Shown here: positions 1-6,118 of the stretch, in pieces
Layout of the letters: every line of letters begins with the position of its first letter
How positions within the stretch are numbered: the stretch's first letter is position 1
Origin: Prevotella sp.
GTDB taxonomy: Bacteria; Bacteroidota; Bacteroidia; Bacteroidales; Bacteroidaceae
DNA: 34,163 nt
NCBI GenBank assembly: GCA_017430675.1
Contig: JAFRMM010000214.1
Span: 1 to 34,163, forward strand
Direction of reading: 5' to 3'
Notes under the pieces: model-generated
Told to the model about the DNA's origin: nothing
Databases searched by the model: none
Seen by the model: only the letters and a program-made list of their open reading frames with translations
Program-made: the position numbers and the translations under genes

Positions 1-63
1 ATCCTCGCCACCGTCGATCGCGAACTCGGCATCCCCTACAAACAGCCCGGCTTCTTTGATTGA
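1..63 (+). CDS. C-terminal end of an unidentified protein (partial)
   Basis: An open frame runs from base 1 to a TGA at 61-63 and ends in the residues GIPYKQPGFFD. Only 20 residues are visible and I do not recognise the family. It lies 33 nt upstream of the oxidoreductase gene on the same strand, so the two are probably co-transcribed. An enzyme of uronate breakdown would fit the context, but that is inference from the neighbour only. Confidence 0.6.
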   Translation: MLATVDRELGIPYKQPGFFD

Positions 64-66
64 AAA

Positions 67-94
67 GTGAAAATTGAATATTGAATATTGATAA
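67..94 (+). repeat. Heptad tandem repeat (TTGAWWA-type) before the oxidoreductase start
   Basis: Four consecutive 7-mers are visible: GTGAAAA, TTGAATA, TTGAATA, TTGATAA. They end two bases before the ATG at 97. The same kind of heptad tract occurs at 7560-7587 in front of uvrA. AT-rich tracts of this kind are, from memory, common in Prevotella intergenic spacers. Confidence 0.75.
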
Positions 95-96
95 TT

Positions 97-1683
97 ATGA
101 AGTTAAATGATATTCTGAGCGGCCAGATGAACGCCGCAGAGTGGGAGCAGAAAGGCTATGAACTCCCCAAGTTTGACATCAAGGCCCTGCGTGAGAAGAC
201 TGCCAAGGAACCAACATGGGTACACTTCGGCGGCGGTAACATCTTCCGTGCCTTCCCGGCAGCCATCCTCAACGACGCCCTGAACACGGGTAAGTACGAC
301 CGCGGTGTGATCGTGGCCGAGACCTTCGACTTCGAGGTCATCGACAAGGCGTATGCCCCGTACAACAACCTCTCGCTCTGCGTGAACCTCTGCTCCGACG
401 GCTCCATCGAGAAGAAGGTCATTGCCAGCGTCACCGAGGCCCTGAAGGCCGATCCGCAGTTCGACGACTGGAACAGACTGGTGGAAGTCTTCCGTAACCC
501 CAGCCTGCAGATGATCTCGTTCACCATCACCGAGAAGGGCTACACCTACAACGAGGCCGACCTGGCCCGCGGTCTGAAACCGATGTTCGCCATGGGTAAG
601 GTCTGTGCCCTGCTGCTTGAGCGCTTCAACGCCGGACAGTTGCCGCTCACCGTGCAGTCGATGGACAACTGCTCGCACAACGGCGACAAGGTGAAGGCCG
701 GCATCTTTGCCTACGCCGAGCGCTGGGTAACCGACGGCCTCGTGCCCGCCGCCTTCCTCATCTACCTGAAGGACGACAGTAAGATCACCTTCCCCTGGTC
801 GATGATCGACAAGATCACCCCGCGCCCGCACGAGAAGGTGAAGGAGATGCTCGCTGCCGACGGCTTCGAGGACAACGACTATATCGAGACCGAGAAGCAC
901 ACTTTTACCGCGCCGTTCGTGAACGCCGAGGAGGTGCAGTACCTCGTCATCGAGGACCACTACACCAACGGCCGTCCCCCACTCGACCTTGGCGGTGCGC
1001 TCTATACCACCCGCGAGACCGTCGATAAGGTGGAGACAATGAAGGTGACCACCTGCCTGAACCCGCTCCACACGGCCATGTCGATCTACGGTTGTATGCT
1101 GGGCTACACACTCATCAGTGCCGAGATGAAGGACGACGACCTGCGCGCGTTCATCCAGAAGATCGGTTATATGGAGGCTATGCCAGTGGTGACGGATCCA
1201 GGTGTGCTGAACCCCTACGAGTTCATCGGCGCCGTCATCAACCGTCGTCTGCCGAATCCCTTCATGCCCGATGCGCCCCAGCGTATCGCCATGGACACCT
1301 CCCAAAAGTTGCCCATCCGCTTCGGTGAGACACTGAAGAAATATATCGCCCGCGGCCTCGACAAGTCGAACCTCGTGCTCATCCCCCTCACGCTGGCCGG
1401 CTACGCCCGTTACCTGAAGGGTATCAAGGACGACGGCACACCGTTCGACTGTTCTCCCGACCCGATGCTCGAGGAACTGCAGGCCATCGTCGCACCGCTC
1501 AAGATCGGCAAGGCTGATCAGGACTGGAGTCCGCTTCGCCAACTCTACAGCCGTCAGGATGTCTTCGGCCTCAACCTCTACGAGGCTGGCCTCGGCGAGC
1601 AGATCGAGGGTATGGTGAAGGAACTCTTTGCCGGTCCCGGTGCCGTCCGCGCGACGCTCCACAAGTACGTCGCCGCCCGATAA
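97..1683 (+). CDS. uxuB: Mannitol dehydrogenase family oxidoreductase, probable fructuronate reductase
   Basis: This 528-aa protein is a long-chain polyol/uronate dehydrogenase. The N-terminal motif GGGNIFRAF corresponds to the nucleotide-binding GxGNFxR motif of the family. The catalytic Lys-Asn-His set is in KVTTCLNPLH (K316, N322, H325). Family members such as UxuB reduce D-fructuronate to D-mannonate with NADH in glucuronate catabolism. The Lys-Asn spacing here is six residues, one more than in the UxaB-like protein of this window, so it belongs to a different subgroup and could act on mannitol or another polyol. I chose ATG 97 over the upstream TTG at 88 because the latter lies in the heptad repeat. 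A paralogous enzyme follows at 6119, which supports a uronate role. Confidence 0.8.
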   Translation: MKLNDILSGQMNAAEWEQKGYELPKFDIKALREKTAKEPTWVHFGGGNIFRAFPAAILNDALNTGKYDRGVIVAETFDFEVIDKAYAPYNNLSLCVNLCSDGSIEKKVIASVTEALKADPQFDDWNRLVEVFRNPSLQMISFTITEKGYTYNEADLARGLKPMFAMGKVCALLLERFNAGQLPLTVQSMDNCSHNGDKVKAGIFAYAERWVTDGLVPAAFLIYLKDDSKITFPWSMIDKITPRPHEKVKEMLAADGFEDNDYIETEKHTFTAPFVNAEEVQYLVIEDHYTNGRPPLDLGGALYTTRETVDKVETMKVTTCLNPLHTAMSIYGCMLGYTLISAEMKDDDLRAFIQKIGYMEAMPVVTDPGVLNPYEFIGAVINRRLPNPFMPDAPQRIAMDTSQKLPIRFGETLKKYIARGLDKSNLVLIPLTLAGYARYLKGIKDDGTPFDCSPDPMLEELQAIVAPLKIGKADQDWSPLRQLYSRQDVFGLNLYEAGLGEQIEGMVKELFAGPGAVRATLHKYVAAR

Positions 1684-1728
1684 GCCATGAACCGTCCCCT
1701 GCGAGTTCACGAAAAAGATGGGCTAATA

Positions 1729-1760
1729 TTTGGCAGTTTCAAAAAAAAGTATTACCTTTG
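1729..1760 (+). promoter_or_regulatory. Bacteroidetes promoter of hipBA
   Basis: TTTG at 1729-1732 (-33) and TACCTTTG at 1753-1760 (-7) are separated by 20 nt, matching the Bacteroidetes sigma-ABfr consensus. Transcription would start near 1767, which excludes the GTG/TTG-type starts around 1730 and supports ATG 1796 as the hipB start. HipB-type repressors usually bind operators overlapping their own promoter; no obvious palindrome was found here. Confidence 0.75.
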
Positions 1761-1795
1761 CAACTGATAAGATATTATCAATAAATAAGGGTAGT

Positions 1796-2134
1796 ATGGA
1801 AGAAACGAACAATATATTATCTCTTTTAGAAACCTATACCCTTGACAATGTCGATGATATTGCTCAAGGCATTGCCAATGACTTCCGCAAGCGTCGGGTT
1901 GAGAAGAATCTCACCCGCGAACAAGTGGCAGAGAAGTCGGGCGTGGCAGTCAGCAACATTGTGAGGTTCGAGCAGAAAGGGCTCATCTCTCTGAAAAACC
2001 TGATCGGCTTAGCCATGGCCTTAGGATATACCGCCGAACTGAAGGGCATTTTTGCACAACCCAAATATGCCACGATGGAGGAACTGATGCAAATCCGCAA
2101 AAACACCAACAAGAAAAAAGCGCATAAGGCATGA
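1796..2134 (+). CDS. hipB: HipB-like XRE-family antitoxin and repressor
   Basis: The 112-aa protein has a helix-turn-helix at about residues 29-78, with the XRE-type run LTREQVAEKSGV followed by SNIVRFEQKG. HipB proteins bind and neutralise the HipA kinase and repress their shared promoter. Here the C-terminal tail is lysine-rich (NTNKKKAHK). The start is set by the promoter at 1729-1760; an in-frame extension to 1730 would begin inside the -33 element. The stop overlaps the hipA start by the tetranucleotide ATGA (2131-2134), so the two are translationally coupled. Base composition is visibly lower in GC than the adjacent uronate genes, consistent with acquisition as a module. Confidence 0.88.
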   Translation: MEETNNILSLLETYTLDNVDDIAQGIANDFRKRRVEKNLTREQVAEKSGVAVSNIVRFEQKGLISLKNLIGLAMALGYTAELKGIFAQPKYATMEELMQIRKNTNKKKAHKA

Positions 2135-3243
2135 TGAAGACAGATCGGCTTACAGTGAATTACAACGACAGGCTGGTAGGTACACTCTCGCTTACCCCCG
2201 ACAATAAGTTGTGCGCCTTTGAATATGCCAAGGAATGGCTGGTTGACGGTTTTAGCATATCTCCACTGGAACTACCCTTACGAACAGGGCTGTTTCTGGC
2301 AAAGCCCACCCCTTTTTACGGCAACTTCGGCATCTTTGAGGACTGTCTCCCAGACGGTTATGGCCGATACCTGCTTCACAAGTTCTTGCAGAAGGAAGGT
2401 ATTGACGATTCCAAACTGTCTTCGCTCGACAGGCTGAGTATCGTCGGGAGTGGAGGCATGGGGGCATTGACCTTTCAGCCCGAGACCAAACTACAGTCCG
2501 CTAACGATGTCACCGATTTTGACCTGCTGCAAGAGAAAGCCTTGGAGGTGTTAAAGGAGAAACAAGACGAAGACGCAGGACTCCTGCTTTACAATAGCGG
2601 TAATAGTGGCGGCGCCAGGCCCAAGGCTGTCTTCACTGATGCCGACGGACACTGGTTGGTGAAGTTCCGCCACACCTACGACCCTCAGGATATGGGACTG
2701 CAGGAGTATCGTTACAATGAGATGGCCAGGAAATGTGGCATCCATGTGCCTGACTTCAAGTTGATCAACAACAAATACTTCGCCACCCGACGTTTCGACA
2801 TAGCCGAGGATGGCACAAGGATCCATACGGCTACGGCAGGCGGACTGCTGTGTCTCTCGCTCACTAATCCTGTTCTCGACTATGGCAATCTGCTCGCCCT
2901 GACTGGCTACCTCACGCAGAATCCGATGGATGTAGAGGAGATGTACCGTCGTATGCTATTCAACTACTTTACTGACAACAAAGACGACCACTGTAAGAAC
3001 TTCAGTTTCCTGGTAAAAAGGGTTGATGGAGTCTGGCGGTGGGTACTGGCACCTGCCTATGACCTGACGCTATGTACCGAAGGTTATAACGGCGAACATG
3101 CCACGTCGGTCAACGGAACGGGGCATCCCACCATGGATGACTTTATCGCCGTCGGCACCAAAATCAAGATGACCGAGAAACGCTGTAAAGAACTCATCGA
3201 CACGGTCAGGGCTTTGATCAATGGCAATCTGTCTGGGGTGTGA
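2131..3243 (+). CDS. hipA: HipA-family serine/threonine kinase toxin
   Basis: The 370-aa protein matches the HipA layout: an N-terminal subdomain (LPDGYGRYLL near residues 70-80), a glycine-rich loop NSGGARPK near 157-164 equivalent to the HipA P-loop segment, the catalytic-loop pattern NKDDHCKN (D285, N290) and the metal-binding Asp in APAYDL (D311). E. coli HipA phosphorylates glutamyl-tRNA synthetase and induces persistence; the target of this homologue cannot be told from sequence. It is shorter than E. coli HipA (about 440 aa), but all kinase motifs are present, so it appears intact. ATG 2131 overlaps the hipB stop; ATG 2134 is an equally possible start. Confidence 0.88.
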   Translation: MMKTDRLTVNYNDRLVGTLSLTPDNKLCAFEYAKEWLVDGFSISPLELPLRTGLFLAKPTPFYGNFGIFEDCLPDGYGRYLLHKFLQKEGIDDSKLSSLDRLSIVGSGGMGALTFQPETKLQSANDVTDFDLLQEKALEVLKEKQDEDAGLLLYNSGNSGGARPKAVFTDADGHWLVKFRHTYDPQDMGLQEYRYNEMARKCGIHVPDFKLINNKYFATRRFDIAEDGTRIHTATAGGLLCLSLTNPVLDYGNLLALTGYLTQNPMDVEEMYRRMLFNYFTDNKDDHCKNFSFLVKRVDGVWRWVLAPAYDLTLCTEGYNGEHATSVNGTGHPTMDDFIAVGTKIKMTEKRCKELIDTVRALINGNLSGV

Positions 3244-3247
3244 GTTC

Positions 3248-3325
3248 ACGGAGCCTCCAAATTTTTCTGCGGAGCCTCCAATTTTCCCTATCGTGGCTCC
3301 GTTTTGTTGAATTCTCCCGAGAATT
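3248..3325. repeat. GGAGCC/GGCTCC hairpin repeat downstream of hipA, also present after addB
   Basis: ACGGAGCC (3248-3255) and a second GCGGAGCC (3269-3276) face GGCTCCGT at 3295-3302, which is followed by TTTTG. The stretch from about 3269 to 3308 aligns with 18429-18468 after addB, with about 80% identity by eye, and both copies are followed by GAATTCTC. The next bases contain AATTCTC/GAGAATT (3310-3325). It may terminate hipBA transcription, but the conservation at two loci suggests a dispersed element. Confidence 0.7.
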
Positions 3326-3350
3326 GGATGTTCCCTTACGCGCTGTGCAT

Positions 3351-3426
3351 TAAGGAGTCCTTTTTGAGAAATAAGGAGTCCTTTAGGAAAATTAAGGAGT
3401 CCTTATTTTGCGAAAAGGACTCCTTA
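3351..3426. repeat. Four palindromic AAGGAGTCCTT units at exact 21-bp period
   Basis: Units start at 3351, 3372, 3393 and 3414. The first three read TAAGGAGTCCTT; the fourth reads AAGGACTCCTTA, the reverse complement. Each unit is itself a near-perfect palindrome. Units three and four can form a 12-bp hairpin with a 10-nt loop. No protein-coding frame explains the array. A binding-site array with two-helical-turn spacing, or a structured RNA end for hipA, are both possible. Confidence 0.9.
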
Positions 3427-3515
3427 TTGTCAGGACGAAAACGGCTCTTGTCTTTTCCTGATTCCACTTGACAGTTTTCACCGGGTTAAACTGATTTACT
3501 TGTCAATATCATTTA

Positions 3516-3608
3516 ATGTCACAAAGTGTCCTGACCCCGATGTGTCATGGCTTAAGACAACTACCGCGCGCACGTGATGTCACAAAGTGTCCTGACCCCG
3601 CTGTGTCA
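3516..3608. repeat. Pair of 32-bp direct repeats
   Basis: Two 32-bp copies (3516-3547 and 3577-3608) differ at one base. Each begins ATGTCACAAAG, has the core GTCCTGACCCCG and ends TGTGTCA, so the ends TGTCACA/TGTGTCA form an imperfect inverted repeat. The copies are 61 bp apart start to start. The second supplies the stop codon of the minus-strand ORF at 3606. They resemble REP-like or element-end sequences, but no transposase gene is seen in the window. Confidence 0.85.
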
Positions 3609-3905
3609 ACGATTGGCCTTGTTTTCGAGATTCTTTGCCCTTAAGGTAAGACGGTCAGCGGCTTTTTCTACCTGATAGCGCAGCGAACCGTAATTTTTGC
3701 CGCTACGCTTTGCCACCTCAAGGATAGTGCCGTATCGCAACACATCTTCCAGGAGTTCCTTGTCTTTAAAACTCATCTCGTCGTCATCCTCATTACCCGT
3801 GAAGACCGCATTGAGCAATTTCCGGAAAATGTGGCATATCGCACTGGAGGCTTTTACATCCAAAGATTCTATATCCGTCATGTCATCACACAAAAACCCT
3901 GCCAC
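3606..3905 (-). CDS. Hypothetical small HTH-like protein
   Basis: This 99-aa frame begins with GTG (3903-3905); ATG 3881 is an alternative start giving a 91-aa product. The middle is acidic (NEDDDEMSF). The C-terminal half, from LRYGTILEVAKRSG through YGSLRYQVEKA, looks like a helix-turn-helix of the sigma-region-4 or transposase type, ending in a basic tail. I do not recognise the family. It is preceded by a good minus-strand promoter (4084-4115) and a long structured leader, which argues for real expression. Its stop codon lies inside a 32-bp direct repeat, so the C-terminus may have been truncated or reshaped by that element. It could be a remnant of a longer mobile-element gene. Confidence 0.5.
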   Translation of the reverse strand: MAGFLCDDMTDIESLDVKASSAICHIFRKLLNAVFTGNEDDDEMSFKDKELLEDVLRYGTILEVAKRSGKNYGSLRYQVEKAADRLTLRAKNLENKANR

Positions 3906-3934
3906 TAAAGGCCGAAGCCGATAGCAGCAGGGTT
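3895..3934 (-). promoter_or_regulatory. Inverted repeat around the GTG start of the HTH-like ORF
   Basis: AACCCTGC (3895-3902) and GCAGGGTT (3927-3934) form an 8-bp perfect inverted repeat with a 24-nt loop that contains the GTG start codon and a small inner GGC/GCC stem. In the minus-strand transcript this would fold over the initiation region or, if ATG 3881 is used, within the leader. Confidence 0.5.
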
Positions 3935-3983
3935 ATTAGCACTTGCGATTCGGGAGTTATCGCGTAAGAATTTGTCCGTTCAT

Positions 3984-4079
3984 TTAACCTATTTTCACAA
4001 ATTGGGGGGGTAATTGTTTGATTACCAACGTTTTACGCGTCAGCAGCCCAATAGTTGTGTATAGGTTTTTCGTTGTCAT
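3984..4079 (-). other. Possible 31-codon leader ORF with a seven-C run
   Basis: A minus-strand frame starts at ATG 4077-4079, within a few bases of the expected transcription start, begins MTTKNLYTTIG and stops at 3984-3986. It contains a run of seven C on its own strand (GGGGGGG near 4004-4010 on the plus strand), a classical slippage tract. It may be a leader peptide, a frameshifted relic of the downstream gene, or chance. Confidence 0.3.
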
Positions 4080-4083
4080 GATG

Positions 4084-4115
4084 CAAAGATACGAATAAGC
4101 GAGCAAAAAACCAAA
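4084..4115 (-). promoter_or_regulatory. Minus-strand Bacteroidetes promoter of the HTH-like ORF
   Basis: On the minus strand TTTG (4115-4112) is followed after 20 nt by TATCTTTG (4091-4084). This is a full match to the -33/-7 consensus. The transcript would run left through a leader of about 170 nt to the ORF at 3606-3905. Confidence 0.75.
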
Positions 4116-4195
4116 TAATATTCGAGTTTTTTCGATTCGCCAACAAATAACCGCACAATTCTCACGAACTGTGCTGCCTGGAGAGTACAGCTTTA

Positions 4196-4234
4196 GACGA
4201 AAAGAAACGGAAGCCGCTGGCTGACTTCCGTTTC
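4196..4234 (-). terminator. Intrinsic terminator after the fimbrillin-like lipoprotein gene
   Basis: GAAACGGAAG (4204-4213) and CTTCCGTTTC (4225-4234) form a perfect 10-bp stem with an 11-nt loop. On the minus strand it is followed by a short TTTT run. It lies 80 nt beyond the stop codon at 4314, between that gene and the promoter at 4084-4115. Confidence 0.65.
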
Positions 4235-4269
4235 TCTATTCTCATTTTTGGGGAACAGATCAATGACCT

Positions 4270-4297
4270 GTCACCTTGATCTAGTCACCTTGATCTA
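4270..4297. repeat. 14-bp tandem repeat, two copies, containing CTAG
   Basis: GTCACCTTGATCTA is repeated exactly at 4270-4283 and 4284-4297, directly downstream of the lipoprotein gene stop. Each junction creates a CTAG tetramer. Confidence 0.85.
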
Positions 4298-4313
4298 GCT
4301 ATCCCCGTTTCAT

Positions 4314-5762
4314 TTAAGGTGTGACAGTCGTTACAGTGTATGTCCATGTGTGCGAGCCGTCAGGGTTGTCAACTTGAGCACTGCGAATAATAGTGGTGTT
4401 CGCATCGGGAGCAAGGTTGCTGACGTTATTATTGCCAACACAATAATTCACGCTTCCATATAAACCACAACGACCTGTGTGACTGGATGTTGTTGTAACG
4501 GTCAGCTTGCCATTCCCCGTCAGATACAGATTATTAGAACTGATGCATTGGGAGCCTAAAGTTGAACCCTTGCAGATGATTTCGTAGTCACCGTCCAATA
4601 TGATGGTTAAATTGTTATTAGAAGAAATGAATGATTTTAAATCATTGTTGTCATAACGCGCTGTGCCATTTCCTTGAAGCCTAATGGTGGCATCAGTTCG
4701 CATAAATAGAGTATAACCATAACTATCACCATTGACAGTGAGATCAATAGGATTGGATTCATTTCCAAACACAATGTATGCATTATTCTCATTAGGCGAG
4801 GGAATCGTACCACCGTCGTTTCTGGAAAGCATAGGTGGACGATGGGGATCTGCTGTAACAATGATGGGACTGGTGTTATAGTAGTATTTGCCATTGTCGA
4901 AGCCGGCGGCAGGGGCGGTCTTCGTGCCAGTATAGTGATTATCTTCGCTGTCGATGATGTCGAAGGTCAGCACGTCGCTTCCCACCTTATCCATACGGAT
5001 GCCAGCATAGATAAAATCGTTCGTCGGTGTCGGCAGGTTAAAGACGAGCCCTCTTTTACCATATTGAATCGGGGCTAATACCAATGATCGGTACTCCTGA
5101 TAATAATAGATGGCATTATTCTGAGAAGTGATTCCGAGCTTTCTCACCGTGATGTCGTTGGTGCCGTCGTTGAACTTAAAGCGGAATATCGATTGCAGAT
5201 TCGTAAATGTCGCAATAGCGGTCGTCGTCAATTTGCCAGCCGTATAGCCGTCCAAGGTGACCGTCGACGTAGCACCATCCAAGACACTCGCTGCAGTACC
5301 GTCCTGTGAATGCCAAGTATACCTGATTATGTCTTGTTCAGAACCAGTTGCCGCACTAGAGGGATTATAGAGCAGCCATATTTCGTCGCCGACTTCCAGT
5401 GTACCTGTCAACACGCCCTCAAGGTCACACTTTGTATCATCTATTCTCAAGTTCGTCGGCTGCAGATAGCCGTCAAGAATCTTATTCTTCGTCTTGTTAT
5501 ACACGTAGACCTTCTCTGTGGTCGAGAATGTCGCAGTAATGGCAGGCGTCGCACCGCTGTTGTCGAAAGCTACGGCACGGGTGCCTGCGTTGTCGCTGAA
5601 GGTGGCGGGGATGCTGACGGTATAGGTGCGCACCTCGCCCTGAGCGGGCTGATGGGTGTTGTTTTCGATGTTATCCTCGCTGGTGCAGGCTGTCAGACTC
5701 ATAGTCATGGTGCCCATCAAGAGAGCCAAAGCCAGACTGAATATGTAATTCTTTCTTTTCAT
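4314..5762 (-). CDS. Fimbrillin-like surface lipoprotein
   Basis: This 482-aa protein starts MKRKNYIF and has a signal peptide with lipobox LTAC (Cys26), followed by the acidic TSED typical of surface-exposed Bacteroidetes lipoproteins. Residues 45-300 are beta-rich, with the pattern YTVSIPATFS near the start and AGTRA, as in fimbrillin-family (FimA/Mfa-like) subunits of Porphyromonas, Bacteroides and Prevotella. Residues 320-440 are rich in N, G, S and T with short strands (TIRLQGNGTARY, TIILDGDYEI, LYLTGNGKLTV), resembling a right-handed beta-helix or carbohydrate-binding region fused to the fimbrillin-like part. A role in adhesion or glycan contact at the outer surface is inferred. No other fimbrial genes (mfa2/fimB-like anchor) are seen nearby, so it may be a stand-alone surface protein. 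Confidence 0.75.
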   Translation of the reverse strand: MKRKNYIFSLALALLMGTMTMSLTACTSEDNIENNTHQPAQGEVRTYTVSIPATFSDNAGTRAVAFDNSGATPAITATFSTTEKVYVYNKTKNKILDGYLQPTNLRIDDTKCDLEGVLTGTLEVGDEIWLLYNPSSAATGSEQDIIRYTWHSQDGTAASVLDGATSTVTLDGYTAGKLTTTAIATFTNLQSIFRFKFNDGTNDITVRKLGITSQNNAIYYYQEYRSLVLAPIQYGKRGLVFNLPTPTNDFIYAGIRMDKVGSDVLTFDIIDSEDNHYTGTKTAPAAGFDNGKYYYNTSPIIVTADPHRPPMLSRNDGGTIPSPNENNAYIVFGNESNPIDLTVNGDSYGYTLFMRTDATIRLQGNGTARYDNNDLKSFISSNNNLTIILDGDYEIICKGSTLGSQCISSNNLYLTGNGKLTVTTTSSHTGRCGLYGSVNYCVGNNNVSNLAPDANTTIIRSAQVDNPDGSHTWTYTVTTVTP

Positions 5763-5793
5763 TGTCGTTCAGTTTTTAAAGGGTTAATACTTC

Positions 5794-5913
5794 CTACCAC
5801 TCAGTCGGGTCGTAGGGGTTTCTCTCTCCGCTGCCAGCCAGCAATCGTGACTGTTGTTTCAACTCGAAGACCTGCATCGCAGGCTTCTCATACTTTTTTC
5901 TATACTCTCTCAT
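5794..5913 (-). CDS. 39-aa conserved-looking small protein upstream of the lipoprotein
   Basis: A 40-codon frame starts at ATG 5911-5913 and ends TAG at 5794-5796. It begins MREYRKKYEKPAMQVFEL, continues with QQSRLLAGSG and ends in PYDPTEW. From memory, many Bacteroidales carry short proteins of the form MKKY-KP-M-V, a glutamine-rich run, LLAGSG and a polar Asp-rich end, often next to surface or lipoprotein genes; their function is unknown. It lies 31 nt upstream of the lipoprotein gene and 44 nt downstream of a minus-strand -7 element, so it would be the first gene of that transcript. No signal peptide or membrane segment is visible. Confidence 0.7.
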   Translation of the reverse strand: MREYRKKYEKPAMQVFELKQQSRLLAGSGERNPYDPTEW

Positions 5914-5956
5914 GTTGCTGTTGAAGAATTTAATGGTTTTATTATTTAATTGGCTG

Positions 5957-5964
5957 CAAAGATA
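5957..5964 (-). promoter_or_regulatory. -7 element for the small protein and lipoprotein genes
   Basis: The minus strand reads TATCTTTG here, an exact -7 box. No clear TTTG is found about 20 nt upstream; that position holds the C-rich run at 5989-5995. The promoter may therefore need an activator. It is divergent to the uxaB promoter, with about 90 bp between the -7 elements. Confidence 0.6.
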
Positions 5965-6053
5965 CAAAACATTTTGTTAAAGAGTGTACCCCCCCTTAAA
6001 ATATGTTAAAGCATAGAAAGCGACCAAGCAAAACACAAGAAAGAGGCAGGATG

Positions 6054-6085
6054 TTTGGTGGTTTCGAAATAAAGTCGTATCTTTG
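6054..6085 (+). promoter_or_regulatory. Promoter of the uxaB-uvrA-omp-addAB operon
   Basis: TTTG at 6054-6057 and TATCTTTG at 6078-6085 are 20 nt apart, a full Bacteroidetes consensus. Start of transcription is expected near 6092, so the in-frame TTG at 6083 cannot be the uxaB start. Confidence 0.8.
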
Positions 6086-6118
6086 CAGTCTGTAATTAAT
6101 CCAAAAAAGAACAGAACA

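Noticed and set aside
103..1710. 535-aa minus-strand frame opposite the mannitol dehydrogenase family gene
   Set aside because: It is a shadow caused by GC-rich codon use; the product is rich in His, Val and Leu with no domain, and the plus-strand protein has clear motifs.
1730..1795. Upstream extension of hipB to a start at 1730
   Set aside because: This segment contains the -33 and -7 promoter elements, so it is not in the transcript.
3351..3426. CRISPR array
   Set aside because: Repeats are only 12-13 bp with 8-9 bp spacers at a constant 21-bp step, far below CRISPR repeat and spacer sizes, and no cas genes are present.
3516..3608. Complete insertion sequence
   Set aside because: The repeats are 29 bp apart with no transposase between them; the nearby 99-aa ORF shows no catalytic motif.
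6083..6118. Upstream TTG start for uxaB
   Set aside because: The TTG is the end of the -7 box TATCTTTG; GTG 6119 gives the expected family length.
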